Positions 30,663 to 41,042 of a stretch of DNA of 64,000 bases are shown piece by piece (position 1 is the first letter of the stretch; each line of letters starts with the position of its first letter). Made by a program: the position numbers and the translations under genes. The stretch is from Pasteurella atlantica. Its GTDB lineage: Bacteria > Pseudomonadota > Gammaproteobacteria > Enterobacterales > Pasteurellaceae. The notes beneath the pieces were generated by a model. That model was given only the letters and a program-made list of their open reading frames with translations, was not told the origin of the DNA and made no database searches. The stretch lies in assembly GCF_963693435.1 (NCBI RefSeq), contig NZ_OY856306.1, positions 620,001-684,000 on the forward strand, written 5' to 3'.

Positions 30663-31691
30663 TCAGATTGATGTTAATTCTGTCATTGACCAACGTGGTT
30701 TTACATTAATGCTTAAATCACTTTGCTCACCATTTTTAAGGCGTAAAAAACCAGCGTAAGCAATCATCGCACCATTATCTGTACAAAATTCAGGGCGAGG
30801 GTAAAAAACGTTGCCTTGTTGCTTTTTCATCAATTCTGCAAGGTTGTGACGAAGTTGTTTATTGGCACTAACTCCACCAGCGACCACTAAACGTTTATAA
30901 CCTGTTTGTTTCAATGCTCGGCGACATTTAATCATCAAGGTATCTACAACGGCATCTTGGAAGGCATAAGCGATATCACAACGAGTTTGTTCGTTTAATG
31001 TACCTTGTTCAGCAATCTGTTTATGAATAGTATTAGCGGTTGCTGTTTTTAGACCAGAAAAACTAAAATCTAATCCAGGTCTATCTGTCATAGGGCGAGG
31101 AAATTTAAAACGTTCTGCTGTACCTTGCTCTGCCAATTTTGAGAGTGCAACACCTGCTGGATAGTCTAATCCAAGCAATTTCCCTGTTTTATCAAAGGCC
31201 TCACCTGCAGCATCATCAATAGATTCACCAAGCAGTTCGTAATTTCCCACATTTTCAACTTTAATTAATTGAGTATGTCCCCCTGAAACTAACAATGCAA
31301 TAAAAGGAAACTCAGGAGGATTTTCTTCGAGCATTGGAGCGAGTAGATGTCCTTCCATATGATGTACGCCAAGTGCAGGTATATTCCACGCATAAGCCAA
31401 TGAACGAGCGATGGTTGAACCCACTAATAATGCACCGACCAAACCTGGTCCAGCCGTATAAGCAATACCATCAATTTGATCAGCCGTTAAATTGGCTTCA
31501 TCAAGAGCGGCTTGAATTAAAGGTAATGTTTTACGAATATGATCCCGTGAGGCAAGTTCCGGTACAACGCCACCATAATCAGCGTGCATTTCAATTTGAC
31601 TATAAAGTTGATTGGCAATCAACCCTTGTTGTTCATCATAAATGGCGATGCCGGTTTCATCACACGAGGTTTCAATTCCTAAAATTCTCAT
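30663..31691 (-). CDS. tsaD: tRNA N6-threonylcarbamoyladenosine synthase subunit TsaD
   Basis: A 342-residue ASKHA-fold protein that transfers threonylcarbamoyl to A37 of ANN-decoding tRNAs with TsaB/TsaE. Seen: [15 protein letters not shown], the metal-binding [10 protein letters not shown] (two His four residues apart), [20 protein letters not shown] and [13 protein letters not shown]. Full length. An essential gene in most bacteria. Confidence 0.97.
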   Translation of the reverse strand: MRILGIETSCDETGIAIYDEQQGLIANQLYSQIEMHADYGGVVPELASRDHIRKTLPLIQAALDEANLTADQIDGIAYTAGPGLVGALLVGSTIARSLAYAWNIPALGVHHMEGHLLAPMLEENPPEFPFIALLVSGGHTQLIKVENVGNYELLGESIDDAAGEAFDKTGKLLGLDYPAGVALSKLAEQGTAERFKFPRPMTDRPGLDFSFSGLKTATANTIHKQIAEQGTLNEQTRCDIAYAFQDAVVDTLMIKCRRALKQTGYKRLVVAGGVSANKQLRHNLAELMKKQQGNVFYPRPEFCTDNGAMIAYAGFLRLKNGEQSDLSINVKPRWSMTELTSI

Positions 31692-31720
31692 TGTCAGTTT
31701 GTTATTCCTAAAAAATAAAG

Positions 31721-31744
31721 CCCTCTTTCATTAATGAAAGAGGG
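31721..31744 (-). terminator. bamD terminator
   Basis: A perfect palindrome (CCCTCTTTCATTAATGAAAG then AGGG) followed on the minus strand by GCTTTATTTTTT. It lies between bamD and tsaD, so the two are separate transcription units. Confidence 0.8.
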
Positions 31745-31789
31745 GGAGTGTAAATAAAAATTTGTAAAAAAGTTTAAAAATGTGACCGC

Positions 31790-32566
31790 TTAAAAACTTT
31801 CTCTATATGCTGGTTTTTTTGGCGTTTTAAATTTTTGTTTTTCAGTAGATTTAATTAGGTCTGCTGTTTTTTGTGCGGAGTCTTTAATTCCCATTTTCTC
31901 AAATGCATTTTTTAAATAAGGAAGTGCATCAATGGTTGCTTTACTATCAGGGAAATAACGAAGCATTTCTTCAATACGATTTACAATAGCAACATAAGCT
32001 TCACGTTTTTGGTAGTATTTAACAATTTCGAGCTCGTGTTCTGCAAGACGATTTTTTAAATAGACCATCCACTGTTTTGCTTCAGCAGCATATTTACTAT
32101 TAGGGAAATTATTCGCAATAACTTGGAAATTTCCATAGGCATCACGTGTAGATTTAATGGCTCGAGAAGAACGATTAACTTTAAAGAAATCTTGAATAAA
32201 ATTATCGCCTAAACGCACATTCGATAATCCTACAAGGTAATAAACATAATCCATTTTTGTACTATTTGGATTGTTGCGAGCAAAACGCTCTGCAGCTTCA
32301 ATGACTTTGTAATATTCTTTAGTTTGATAATAAGAGTACATTAAATCTAATTGTGTTTGTGCTCGATGAGTATTATATTTAAAATTACCATCAATGGCTT
32401 CTAAATACCGAATAGCAGAACTGTAATTTTCGTCTTTTAAATAAGTTTGTGCTTTGTTATAAAGAGTTTGATAAGGAAGAGTTTCAAAGTCTTTTTTTGA
32501 ACTTGAACAGCCTGTTAGCAATACTCCTGCTAAAATAATGAAAGACAATGATTTTAATTGTTGCAT
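31790..32566 (-). CDS. bamD: Outer-membrane assembly lipoprotein BamD
   Basis: A 258-residue lipoprotein of the BAM complex. Signal peptide with lipobox LLTGC (Cys 20), then TPR-like helices with the typical YLKDENYSSAIRYLEAID and FPNSKYAAEAKQWMVYLKNR; ends GIKDSAQKTADLIKSTEK. Essential in gamma-proteobacteria. Divergent from rluD, as in E. coli and H. influenzae. Confidence 0.95.
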   Translation of the reverse strand: MQQLKSLSFIILAGVLLTGCSSSKKDFETLPYQTLYNKAQTYLKDENYSSAIRYLEAIDGNFKYNTHRAQTQLDLMYSYYQTKEYYKVIEAAERFARNNPNSTKMDYVYYLVGLSNVRLGDNFIQDFFKVNRSSRAIKSTRDAYGNFQVIANNFPNSKYAAEAKQWMVYLKNRLAEHELEIVKYYQKREAYVAIVNRIEEMLRYFPDSKATIDALPYLKNAFEKMGIKDSAQKTADLIKSTEKQKFKTPKKPAYRESF

Positions 32567-32679
32567 AATAAATTTACCTAAAGTTAATGTATAATTTTGT
32601 TAGACTTGCTATTATTCGCTAAGTTCATTTGTTCTATTTTATAGAACATCACTTAATAATACAATAAATTGGAATTTAA

Positions 32680-33657
32680 ATGGCTCAAGAAATTACATTA
32701 AAAACTGAAATCTCATTAGATTTAATCGGTTCTCGCTTAGATCAAGCATTAGCACAAAGTTTTCCCGATTATTCTCGTACTCGTTTGAAGGCGTGGATTG
32801 ATAATGATCGTGTAAAAGTGAATGGTAAAATTGTAAATAAAGCACGTGAAAAAGTTTTTGGTGGAGAAGAGATTGAAATTCTTGCTGAAATGGAAGATGA
32901 AGTTCGTTTTGAAGCACAAAATATTGCACTTGATATTGTTTATGAAGATGAAGATATTTTGGTGATTAATAAACCTAAAGGTCTTGTCGTTCATCCTGGT
33001 GCTGGCAATCCAGACGGTACGGTGTTAAATGCACTGTTACATCATCACCCTGCGATTATTGAAGTCCCTCGTGCAGGTATTGTACATCGTTTAGATAAGG
33101 ATACCACAGGCTTAATGGTGGTTGCAAAAACCATTCCCACACAAACTCATTTAGTCGCAGCATTACAAAAACGCCGTATTACGCGTGAATATGAAGCTAT
33201 CGCCAGTGGTGTGATGACACAAGGTGGAAAAGTTGATGAACCAATGGCTCGTCACCCAACCAAACGTATTGCAATGGCGGTACACCCAATGGGAAAACCT
33301 GCGGTTACTCACTATCGTATTATGCAAAAGTTCCGTAATCATACACGTTTACGTTTACGCTTAGAAACGGGGAGAACCCATCAAATTCGTGTGCATATGG
33401 CACATATTGCTCATCCATTGTTAGGCGATCAAGTTTATGGCGGACGTCCACGCCCACCAAAAGGTGCGAGTGAAGAATTTTTAACTATATTACGTAATTT
33501 CCAACGTCAAGCACTGCACGCAGCAATGCTTCGCTTAGAGCATCCAATAACGAAAGAAATAATGGAGTGGCACGCACCATTGCCTGATGATTTTGTAGAA
33601 TTACTAGAGGCTCTGAAAACGGATTATGAGTTGTATAAAGAAGAGTTAGATTATTAG
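32680..33657 (+). CDS. rluD: 23S rRNA pseudouridine(1911/1915/1917) synthase RluD
   Basis: A 325-residue enzyme: S4 domain about 15-75 (RLDQALAQSFPDYSRTRLKA), catalytic domain with GIVHRLDKDTTGL where Asp 139 is the nucleophile (the same number as in E. coli), and RTHQIRVHMAHIAHPLLGD. It modifies helix 69 of 23S. The 3' end overlaps that of recQ on the other strand by 4 bases. Confidence 0.97.
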   Translation: MAQEITLKTEISLDLIGSRLDQALAQSFPDYSRTRLKAWIDNDRVKVNGKIVNKAREKVFGGEEIEILAEMEDEVRFEAQNIALDIVYEDEDILVINKPKGLVVHPGAGNPDGTVLNALLHHHPAIIEVPRAGIVHRLDKDTTGLMVVAKTIPTQTHLVAALQKRRITREYEAIASGVMTQGGKVDEPMARHPTKRIAMAVHPMGKPAVTHYRIMQKFRNHTRLRLRLETGRTHQIRVHMAHIAHPLLGDQVYGGRPRPPKGASEEFLTILRNFQRQALHAAMLRLEHPITKEIMEWHAPLPDDFVELLEALKTDYELYKEELDY

Positions 33658-35465
33658 CGATTATCTAGATGTGCTTTAATCAACTGAATAAACGCCTCAC
33701 CAAAACGTTCTAATTTACGTTCCCCGACTCCATTTATGGCTAACATTTCATTAGGGGTTTGAGGTGTGAATTCTGCCATCTCTTGTAAGGTGGCATCGTT
33801 AAACACAATATAAGGCGGAATATTTTCCCTATCGGCAATCTGTTTACGTAAAAAGCGTAAACGGGCAAACAGATCTTTATCATAACGACGATTAGTTGCT
33901 TTGGTTGATAGTATCGTACTACTTGAAATACCTAAGCGAGGCATTGCAAGAGCAAGTGGTTCTTCGCCTCGTAAAAATGGACGTGCATTTTTGGTTAATT
34001 GTAGTGAAGAATGCTCCATTATATTTTGTTTAATCAGCCCTAAATGAATAAGCTGGCGAATAACACTGATCCAATATTCTTGATTTTTTTCTTTACCAAT
34101 GCCAAATACGGAAAGTTGATCGTGGTGATGATCTTTAATTTTCTGGTTATTTAAGCCTCGTAGCACGCCCACAATATGATGTAATCCAAATACTTGACCT
34201 GTTCGATAAATTGCAGACATCACTTTTTGAGCATCGACTAAGCCATCGTATTTTTTAGGTGGATCTAAACAAATATCACAGTTTTTACAAGGTTCTTGAC
34301 GTAATTCGCCAAAATAGTTGAGTAATACTAAGCGGCGACAAGTTTGTGATTCTGCAAAATCTTTAATGGTATTCAGTTTATGCTGTTCGATCTTACGTTG
34401 TTCATTTTCAGGTTTTTCCAATAAGACTTTTTGTAGCCAACCATAATCCGCAGGATCGTAAAATAGCATTGCCTCTGCGGGTAAGTCATCACGTCCTGCA
34501 CGCCCTGTTTCTTGATAGTAAGATTCTATACTACGAGGTAAATCAAAATGTACCACAAAACGCACATTAGATTTATTAATTCCCATTCCAAAAGCTACCG
34601 TTGCAACGACCACTTGAATATCATCTCGCTGAAAGGCATTTTGTACGGTAGATCGCTCAAGCACTGACATTCCCGCGTGATAGCCCATTACCTTGATACC
34701 ACGAGAGGCTAGTTTTTCCGTAATACTCTCTACTTTTTTACGACTACCACAATAAACAATGCCACTTTTTCCTTGCTGCTTGTCTAAAAACTTAGCTAAC
34801 TGATTAAGTGGCTTAAATTTTTCTTGAATAGTGTAACGAATATTAGGGCGATCAAAACTACCCAAGTAAGTATGAGGATCGTTAAGCTGTAAATGGGTAA
34901 TAATATCGGCACGAGTGGCTGGATCCGCTGTTGCGGTAAGTGCCATAAGCGGTATGTTTGGGAAAGTTTTTCGCAAACCGCCAAGCAAGGTATATTCAGG
35001 ACGAAAATCGTGTCCCCATTGTGAAATACAATGGGCTTCATCAACCGCAATTAAATTAATTTTACAATGAGAGATAAAGTGATAAAAATTATTGGTCATC
35101 ACTTTTTCTGGAGAAATATAAAGTAATTTTAGTCTTCCAGATATTGCTTTTTGTTCAATTTGTTGTTGTTCTTCAAAGCCTTGAGTTGAGTTAAGATAAG
35201 CGGCTTCAATACCGTCTGTTAAAAGTTGATCGACCTGATCCTTCATCAATGAAATTAAAGGTGAGATCACTAAGGTGATTCCCTCTAAGCATAATGCAGG
35301 CACTTGATAGCAAAGGGACTTCCCTCCACCTGTGGTAATAATAACCAAACAATCTTTATTAGATAATACTGCCTCAATAACTTCTTGTTGCCCAGTTCTA
35401 AAAGATTGGTAGCCAAAAACATTATGTAAAATATTTTTGGCTTTGACCATTAAAGGATTAGTCAT
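33654..35465 (-). CDS. recQ: ATP-dependent DNA helicase RecQ
   Basis: A 603-residue helicase: Walker A TTGGGKSLCYQ at about 45-55, DEAH box VDEAHCISQWGHDF, motif VI QETGRAGRD, an RQC zinc site (CRRLVLLNYFGE, then CKNCDIC) and a C-terminal HRDC domain (NEMLAINGVGERKLERFGEAF). Full length. It starts within the stop of cyaY (TAATG), so the two are translated from one mRNA. Confidence 0.96.
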   Translation of the reverse strand: MTNPLMVKAKNILHNVFGYQSFRTGQQEVIEAVLSNKDCLVIITTGGGKSLCYQVPALCLEGITLVISPLISLMKDQVDQLLTDGIEAAYLNSTQGFEEQQQIEQKAISGRLKLLYISPEKVMTNNFYHFISHCKINLIAVDEAHCISQWGHDFRPEYTLLGGLRKTFPNIPLMALTATADPATRADIITHLQLNDPHTYLGSFDRPNIRYTIQEKFKPLNQLAKFLDKQQGKSGIVYCGSRKKVESITEKLASRGIKVMGYHAGMSVLERSTVQNAFQRDDIQVVVATVAFGMGINKSNVRFVVHFDLPRSIESYYQETGRAGRDDLPAEAMLFYDPADYGWLQKVLLEKPENEQRKIEQHKLNTIKDFAESQTCRRLVLLNYFGELRQEPCKNCDICLDPPKKYDGLVDAQKVMSAIYRTGQVFGLHHIVGVLRGLNNQKIKDHHHDQLSVFGIGKEKNQEYWISVIRQLIHLGLIKQNIMEHSSLQLTKNARPFLRGEEPLALAMPRLGISSSTILSTKATNRRYDKDLFARLRFLRKQIADRENIPPYIVFNDATLQEMAEFTPQTPNEMLAINGVGERKLERFGEAFIQLIKAHLDNR

Positions 35466-35773
35466 TATTGAAAAGAAACGATTTCACCGTGTTTTTTCAC
35501 AGCTTGTTCAAGGTGAGTCCAAAAAGAATGACCTTCACGATCAATCCATTGTCCATTTTGATATTTAAAGTGGAAACCACCCAATTTACTCGCTAGCCAT
35601 AGCTCTAACATCGCTTCTTGTTTGTTAATGACTATTTGTGAATTATCAGCAAATATAATTTCCATCACTGAACCGTGCATTTCACAATCTACATCACAAT
35701 CTTGTTCTTCAAGTTGTTCTTCAATGGTGAGCCAAGTTTGTTCAACAATTTGATGAAATTCTTGAGTATTCAT
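35465..35773 (-). CDS. cyaY: Frataxin-like iron-sulfur protein CyaY
   Basis: A 102-residue frataxin homologue that binds IscS and iron and modulates Fe-S cluster assembly. Seen: the acidic helix 1 (QTWLTIEEQLEEQDCDVDCE), the central LEWLASKLGGFHF-like LELWLASKLGGFHFKYQ and W(I)DREGHSFW. Overlaps the recQ start by one base. Confidence 0.93.
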   Translation of the reverse strand: MNTQEFHQIVEQTWLTIEEQLEEQDCDVDCEMHGSVMEIIFADNSQIVINKQEAMLELWLASKLGGFHFKYQNGQWIDREGHSFWTHLEQAVKKHGEIVSFQ

Positions 35774-35802
35774 TTAACTATTCCTAAATTAACAGATAAA
35801 AA

Positions 35803-35823
35803 ACGGAAGCGTTGAGCTTCCGT
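35803..35823 (-). terminator. infA terminator
   Basis: ACGGAAGC / GCTTCCGT stem with a 5-nt loop; on the minus strand it is followed by TTTTTT. Nineteen bases after the infA stop. Confidence 0.85.
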
Positions 35824-35841
35824 CTTTTAACCATAAATAAA

Positions 35842-36060
35842 TTATTTTGCACGGAAAGTAATACGACCTTTTTGTAAATCGTATGGGGTCATTTCAACAG
35901 TGACTTTATCTCCTGTTAAAATACGAATATAATTTTTACGCATTTTTCCAGAAATATGAGCAGTCACAATATGTCCATTTTCTAATTCAACACGAAACAT
36001 CGTATTTGGTAAGGTTTCTAAAATTGTACCCTGCATTTCAATGCAATCTTCTTTTGCCAT
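35842..36060 (-). CDS. infA: Translation initiation factor IF-1
   Basis: A 72-residue S1-fold protein almost identical to E. coli IF-1 ([20 protein letters not shown] at the start, [20 protein letters not shown] near the end). It blocks the ribosomal A site during initiation. Single-gene unit with its own terminator. Confidence 0.98.
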   Translation of the reverse strand: MAKEDCIEMQGTILETLPNTMFRVELENGHIVTAHISGKMRKNYIRILTGDKVTVEMTPYDLQKGRITFRAK

Positions 36061-36179
36061 TTATTCCTCTTTTGTTTGATTGACTTTATAAAATAATAAA
36101 ACTTCGTTATTATACTCTCAACCGACCGAATTTCAATCATTAAAAAATAACAATTTAAGCCAACAATATAAAGGTTATT

Positions 36180-37049
36180 ATGCAAAACATCATTTTTATC
36201 TACTCAAAAAATCTGACAACAGAAAAAATAGTACAGTTTGAGCAAAAATCAGGGTTAAAAATACTGAAAAAGTTAGATTACTTAGCGTATAAAATTGCAT
36301 TTTTTAATGCAAATCTTACCGCTTCCTTGCAACAACTTGCCACACAAATTGAGTGTGATATTAGTTCATTAGATATTACACCAACCTTAGCACAACAAGG
36401 ATTATTGGTAATGGATATGGACTCCACCGCCATTAAAATAGAATGTATCGATGAAATTGCCAAACTGACTGGCACAGGGGAATTAGTCTCTTTAATTACC
36501 GCAAGTGCAATGCGAGGCGAATTAGATTTTGAACAAAGTCTACGTCAACGAGTTGCTACATTAGAAAATGCCCCAGAAGAAATTTTGCAAAAAGTTCGTC
36601 AAATGTTACCGCTTATGGACGGTTTTGAAACGCTGATTAACACATTAAAACAAGCCAATTGGAAAATGGCTATCGCCTCAGGGGGCTTTGATTATTTTGC
36701 GGATTACTTAAAACAGAAATATCAGCTTGATGATGCCGTTTCTAATCAGCTTGAAATACAAAATGGGAAATTGACAGGTAAAGTATTAGGCAAAGTGGTG
36801 GATGCACAATATAAAGCAGAAACCCTACAACGTCTTGCTCAAGAATTTAATATTCCGCCAACTCAATGGGTTGCAGTGGGGGATGGGGCAAATGATTTAC
36901 CAATGCTCAACACTGCCAGTTTAGGTATTGCATTACACGCTAAACCAAAGGTTCAAGAACAGGCACAATTTGTGGTAAACTTTGGGGACTTAGCCGCCAT
37001 TGCATTATTATTAAATGCAAAGCACTTATTTAATCAATCATCTTTATAA
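36180..37049 (+). CDS. serB: Phosphoserine phosphatase SerB
   Basis: A 289-residue HAD-family enzyme for the last step of serine synthesis. Seen: the nucleophile motif VMDMDSTAIKIECIDEIA at about 78-95, SGGF (motif II), and VGDGANDLPML (motif IV). The N-terminal regulatory part is shorter than in E. coli (322 residues), as in H. influenzae. Sixteen bases before yajQ and probably co-transcribed. Confidence 0.95.
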   Translation: MQNIIFIYSKNLTTEKIVQFEQKSGLKILKKLDYLAYKIAFFNANLTASLQQLATQIECDISSLDITPTLAQQGLLVMDMDSTAIKIECIDEIAKLTGTGELVSLITASAMRGELDFEQSLRQRVATLENAPEEILQKVRQMLPLMDGFETLINTLKQANWKMAIASGGFDYFADYLKQKYQLDDAVSNQLEIQNGKLTGKVLGKVVDAQYKAETLQRLAQEFNIPPTQWVAVGDGANDLPMLNTASLGIALHAKPKVQEQAQFVVNFGDLAAIALLLNAKHLFNQSSL

Positions 37050-37065
37050 ATAGAAGGAAAATAAA

Positions 37066-37557
37066 ATGCCATCTTTTGATATTGTATCTGAAATTACTAT
37101 GCACGAAGTACGTAACGCTGTAGAAAATGCCAATCGTGAATTAACTAACCGTTGGGATTTTCGTAATGTTACTGCGACTATTGAACTCAATGAAGGGAAA
37201 GAGAGTATTAAGCTAACCTCTGAGTCCGACTTCCAAGTAGAACAGTTGCTGGATATTTTACGCAATGCAATGATTAAACGTAGCATTGAACCCTCATCAT
37301 TAGAAATTCCTGATGATTATGAACACAGCGGAAAAATGTACAGCAAGGAAGTCACGCTGAAACAAGGAATTGAAAAAGAGATGGCGAAAAAAATTATTAA
37401 ATTAATTAAAGACGCAAAATTAAAAGTACAAACCCAAATACAAGGTGAACAAGTTCGAGTAACTGGAAAGTCTCGCGATGACTTACAAAAAACGATTCAA
37501 CTTGTAAAAGGTGCTGAATTAGGACAACCGTTTCAGTTTGAGAATTTTAGAGATTAA
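37066..37557 (+). CDS. yajQ: YajQ-family nucleotide-binding protein
   Basis: A 163-residue protein with the conserved start [19 protein letters not shown] and NRWDFRN, and the end [20 protein letters not shown]. Family members bind nucleic acid or, in some species, cyclic di-GMP; the role here is unknown. Normal length. Confidence 0.94.
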   Translation: MPSFDIVSEITMHEVRNAVENANRELTNRWDFRNVTATIELNEGKESIKLTSESDFQVEQLLDILRNAMIKRSIEPSSLEIPDDYEHSGKMYSKEVTLKQGIEKEMAKKIIKLIKDAKLKVQTQIQGEQVRVTGKSRDDLQKTIQLVKGAELGQPFQFENFRD

Positions 37558-37672
37558 GTCATTCTAATAAAGAAACTATCTGATTAGGTCATCATTAAAT
37601 AGTTTTTCACTTTTTAGGCTAAACATACTAGAATAACGAGGTTTGGTCGATTATGTTTAAAAAGGAAACAAA

Positions 37673-38623
37673 ATGACACAAGAATATTTAGATTTTGAGT
37701 TACCTATTGCAGAACTTGAAGCAAAAATTGAAGCGTTACGTTCAACTGTAAATTCTGATGATAAAATTAATATTGATGATGAAATTAAACGTCTTCAAAA
37801 AAAATGTAATGAACTTACAAAAAAAACATTTGGTGATTTAGATGCGTGGCAAATCACCAAAATGGCTCGCCACCCAAACCGCCCCTATACTCTTGATTAT
37901 ATTGAGCGTATTTTTACTGAGTTTGATGAATTGGCAGGAGATCGTGCTTATGCAGATGATCGTGCAATTGTAGGTGGAATGGCTCGTCTTGATGGACGTC
38001 CTGTAATGATTATTGGGCACCAAAAAGGACGTAGTGTAAAACAAAAAGTATTACGCAACTTTGGAATGCCAGCACCTGAAGGTTATCGTAAGGCATTACG
38101 TTTAATGAAAATGGCAGAGCGTTTTAATATGCCGATTATCACTTTTATTGATACCCCAGGAGCATATCCAGGAGTAGGTGCTGAAGAACGTGGACAAGCT
38201 GAAGCCATTGCCCATAATCTTCGTGAAATGTCAAAATTATCTGTACCTGTTATTTGTACGGTAATCGGTGAAGGTGGTTCAGGTGGTGCGTTAGCCATTG
38301 GTGTGGGCGATAAAATTAATATGCTGCAATATGCGATTTATTCTGTGATTTCTCCTGAAGGTTGTGCGTCTATTTTATGGAAAGATGCTGAAAAAGCCTC
38401 AACCGCAGCAGAAACAATGGGTTTAACAGCGACGCGATTAAAAGAATTAAAATTGATTGATAGTGTTATTGAAGAGCCATTTGGTGGAGCTCAAAAGGAT
38501 TTCGATGAAATCGCTCAAAATGTAAAACAGTGTTTACTTAAAGATTTAGACGATCTTGATACAATGTCTACAGAAGAACTTTTAGAGCGTCGTTATGCTC
38601 GATTAATGAGTTATGGTGCTTAA
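37673..38623 (+). CDS. accA: Acetyl-CoA carboxylase carboxyltransferase subunit alpha
   Basis: A 316-residue crotonase-fold subunit that with AccD carboxylates acetyl-CoA to malonyl-CoA. Seen: [17 protein letters not shown] at the start, [19 protein letters not shown], and the oxyanion-hole stretch [15 protein letters not shown], then [20 protein letters not shown]. Normal length. Confidence 0.97.
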   Translation: MTQEYLDFELPIAELEAKIEALRSTVNSDDKINIDDEIKRLQKKCNELTKKTFGDLDAWQITKMARHPNRPYTLDYIERIFTEFDELAGDRAYADDRAIVGGMARLDGRPVMIIGHQKGRSVKQKVLRNFGMPAPEGYRKALRLMKMAERFNMPIITFIDTPGAYPGVGAEERGQAEAIAHNLREMSKLSVPVICTVIGEGGSGGALAIGVGDKINMLQYAIYSVISPEGCASILWKDAEKASTAAETMGLTATRLKELKLIDSVIEEPFGGAQKDFDEIAQNVKQCLLKDLDDLDTMSTEELLERRYARLMSYGA

Positions 38624-38672
38624 AATTAAGTGGTAAGATGATGAAAGAATTTAATTATAAAAAAGGTTTATT

Positions 38673-39536
38673 ATGAAAAATGTTTTGTCCATTCAATCTC
38701 ACGTTGTTTACGGTTATGCGGGTAATAAAGCAGCTGTATTTCCAATGCAAATGTTGGGTATTGATACTTGGGCATTAAATACTGTACAATTTTCCAACCA
38801 TACTCAATATGGTAAATGGACAGGTATGGTTATACCCCAAGAACAAATTACAGAAATTGTACAAGGTATTGATAATATTAATGCTTTAGCTGAGTGTGAT
38901 GCGGTGCTTTCAGGTTATATTGGTGCGGCTAGTCAAGGTAGTGCAATTTTAGAGGCTGTGGCTAAAATTAAAGCCAAAAATCCAAATGCAATTTATTTTT
39001 GTGATCCCGTAATGGGACATCCTGATAAGGGCTGTATTGTGGCTGATGGTGTTGCAGAGTTTTTACGAGATGAAGCAATGGTAAAGGCAGATATTATTGC
39101 CCCAAATCTTGTAGAACTACGTGAGTTAACAGGATTGGAAGTAGAAAATTTTGATCAAGCCTTAAGAGCTGTTAAAGCTATTCAATCGAAAGGGGTTAAA
39201 AAAGTCTTAGTTAAGCATTTAAGCAAAGTAGGGCAAGATCCTAATCAATTTGAAATGTTATTAGCAAACGAAGAAGGTATTTGGCACATTAGTCGTCCAT
39301 TGCATACTTTTAAAGCAAAAGATCCCGTGGGAGTGGGTGATTTGACCAGTGGTATCTTTTTAGCGAATTTATTAAACGGAAAATCTGATTTAGAGGCTTT
39401 TGAACATACTGCTAATGCTGTAAATGATGTAATGACGGTCACTCAAAAAAGTGGTAAATATGAATTACAAATTATCTCTGCTCGTGAGTTTATTGCTCAG
39501 CCAATAAGCCAGTATAAAGCGGTAAAAATTAGCTAA
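38673..39536 (+). CDS. pdxY: Pyridoxal kinase PdxY
   Basis: A 287-residue ribokinase-fold enzyme that phosphorylates pyridoxal in the vitamin B6 salvage pathway. Seen: [41 protein letters not shown] and the catalytic-loop [13 protein letters not shown] with the base Asp. Length matches PdxY rather than PdxK. Confidence 0.94.
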   Translation: MKNVLSIQSHVVYGYAGNKAAVFPMQMLGIDTWALNTVQFSNHTQYGKWTGMVIPQEQITEIVQGIDNINALAECDAVLSGYIGAASQGSAILEAVAKIKAKNPNAIYFCDPVMGHPDKGCIVADGVAEFLRDEAMVKADIIAPNLVELRELTGLEVENFDQALRAVKAIQSKGVKKVLVKHLSKVGQDPNQFEMLLANEEGIWHISRPLHTFKAKDPVGVGDLTSGIFLANLLNGKSDLEAFEHTANAVNDVMTVTQKSGKYELQIISAREFIAQPISQYKAVKIS

Positions 39537-39555
39537 ATATGGGCTAAATTAAATA

Positions 39556-39596
39556 TTAAGGGATACGTTTAATGAAACAGTATCCTTTAATTTTTT
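39556..39596 (+). terminator. pdxY terminator
   Basis: An 11-bp stem with one G-U pair (TTAAGGGATAC / GTATCCTTTAA), extended by GTTT/AAAC inside, followed by TTTTTT. Confidence 0.75.
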
Positions 39597-39602
39597 ATCA
39601 TT

Positions 39603-40379
39603 CTATGATTGACGACATAATGTTAATGTTTCCTCAATCAACCTTAACGCAATGGTTCCTTTTGGCGGTAATTGAGGTAACGGTTTATCATAATCAAACC
39701 ATCCTGCATCAAAAATTTCCTCTTCTTGTAAGGTAATTTCGCCGCTCTCATAATCCGCTAAAAACCCTAACATTAAAGAATCGGGAAATGCCCAAGGTTG
39801 GCTGCCAAAATAACGGATATTTTTAATTTTTATTCCTGTTTCTTCAAATACTTCACGTTCCACGGCTTGTTCTAAGGTTTCCCCTGTTTCAACAAAACCC
39901 GCTAAATTGGTATAAATGGTGCCTTTATGGCGTAAATGGTTTGCCAATAAGATTTGATTATCTCGTTTTATTGCGACAATAATTGAGGGGCTAATTTTAG
40001 GATAAACACGGCTACCGCAAGCATCACAATGTAATGCCATTTCATCACTTGCTTTATAAAAAGGTTCTCCACAGCTACCGCAAAAACGATTTTTTGTAAA
40101 AAAATGATTTAAACTGACCGCTTTGTTTAATAAATAAAAATGTTGTTCTGATTGAAACAGTTGTGAACGAAGAGTAACAAAATGTTCATTTAATTCATTC
40201 TCTTGTGTGGGAATAAGCCATACAGGAAAACCATTATATTGAGCAATTTCAATTCCTTTTTTTCCTTCTAAACCACAGGATTGAGCAGTACCAAAGGGAA
40301 TGTTATTATTGGGTAAATAAAGTTGAGATTGGTAAACGTGTAACCAATAACACTGTTGATGTTGAGGTAATAATTTCAT
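39603..40379 (-). CDS. nudC: NAD-capped RNA hydrolase / NADH pyrophosphatase NudC
   Basis: A 258-residue Nudix enzyme that removes NAD caps from RNA and cleaves NADH. Seen: zinc ribbon CGSCGEPF and CDACG (about 97-122), Nudix box GFVETGETLEQAVEREVFEE and the NudC signature SQPWAFPDSLM. The start codon lies immediately after the ybaK stop, so the two form an operon. Confidence 0.94.
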   Translation of the reverse strand: MKLLPQHQQCYWLHVYQSQLYLPNNNIPFGTAQSCGLEGKKGIEIAQYNGFPVWLIPTQENELNEHFVTLRSQLFQSEQHFYLLNKAVSLNHFFTKNRFCGSCGEPFYKASDEMALHCDACGSRVYPKISPSIIVAIKRDNQILLANHLRHKGTIYTNLAGFVETGETLEQAVEREVFEETGIKIKNIRYFGSQPWAFPDSLMLGFLADYESGEITLQEEEIFDAGWFDYDKPLPQLPPKGTIALRLIEETLTLCRQS

Positions 40380-40856
40380 CTAATTATCCTTAATATCAGT
40401 AAATTTTGCATTTGTGAGTTGGGCTAAATCTTGTGGAGCAAGTTCAATATCCAGCCCTCGCTTTCCGCCTGACACAAAAATAGTATTAAATTGCTGTGCT
40501 GAGCTATCAATAATGGTGGCTAGGCGTTTCTTTTGCCCCAATGGACTAATACCTCCCAGCAAATAACCTGTTGTTTTTTGTGCTACGGTTTTATCCGCCA
40601 TTTCCATTTTTTTAATTGCTAATGATTGTGCCGCTTTCTTTAAATTAAGGTGAGAAGAAACAGGAACAATCATCACCGCCAATTTTTTCTGATCACCATT
40701 TTGAGCCACTAATAATGTCTTAAACACTTGTTGTGGATTTAATCCTAACTTATCTACCACTTCTTGTCCAAAATCAGATGTATTAGGATCGTGATCATAA
40801 GGATGAAGTATAAAGGGTATTTTGTGCTTTTTAAGTAAATTTACAGCGGGTGTCAT
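40380..40856 (-). CDS. ybaK: Cys-tRNA(Pro) deacylase YbaK
   Basis: A 158-residue INS-domain editing protein that hydrolyses Cys-tRNA(Pro). I start at ATG 40856 ([15 protein letters not shown]), which aligns with the E. coli start and has GAGGAT upstream; the frame remains open 19 codons further. Seen: [13 protein letters not shown] and [16 protein letters not shown] followed by [14 protein letters not shown]. Confidence 0.94.
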   Translation of the reverse strand: MTPAVNLLKKHKIPFILHPYDHDPNTSDFGQEVVDKLGLNPQQVFKTLLVAQNGDQKKLAVMIVPVSSHLNLKKAAQSLAIKKMEMADKTVAQKTTGYLLGGISPLGQKKRLATIIDSSAQQFNTIFVSGGKRGLDIELAPQDLAQLTNAKFTDIKDN

Positions 40857-40996
40857 TATTTTATTATCCTCAAAAATGAAATGAAGCGGTATGATTTTAA
40901 TACTTTTTTGCAAAAAAGAGTATAAGGTAAGCTCGTATTTTGAAATTTGTCTCTATATTGTGCAATATAAATTTAACCTAGGCTGATTATAGACAA

Positions 40997-41026
40997 AAAG
41001 CCGTTATAATTGCTTATAACGGCTTT
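40997..41026 (-). terminator. udp terminator
   Basis: A perfect 13-bp stem AAAGCCGTTATAA / TTATAACGGCTTT, 4-nt loop; the minus-strand tail is TTTTTGTC. Confidence 0.88.
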
Positions 41027-41042
41027 GAGTTAAAATTTTAAA

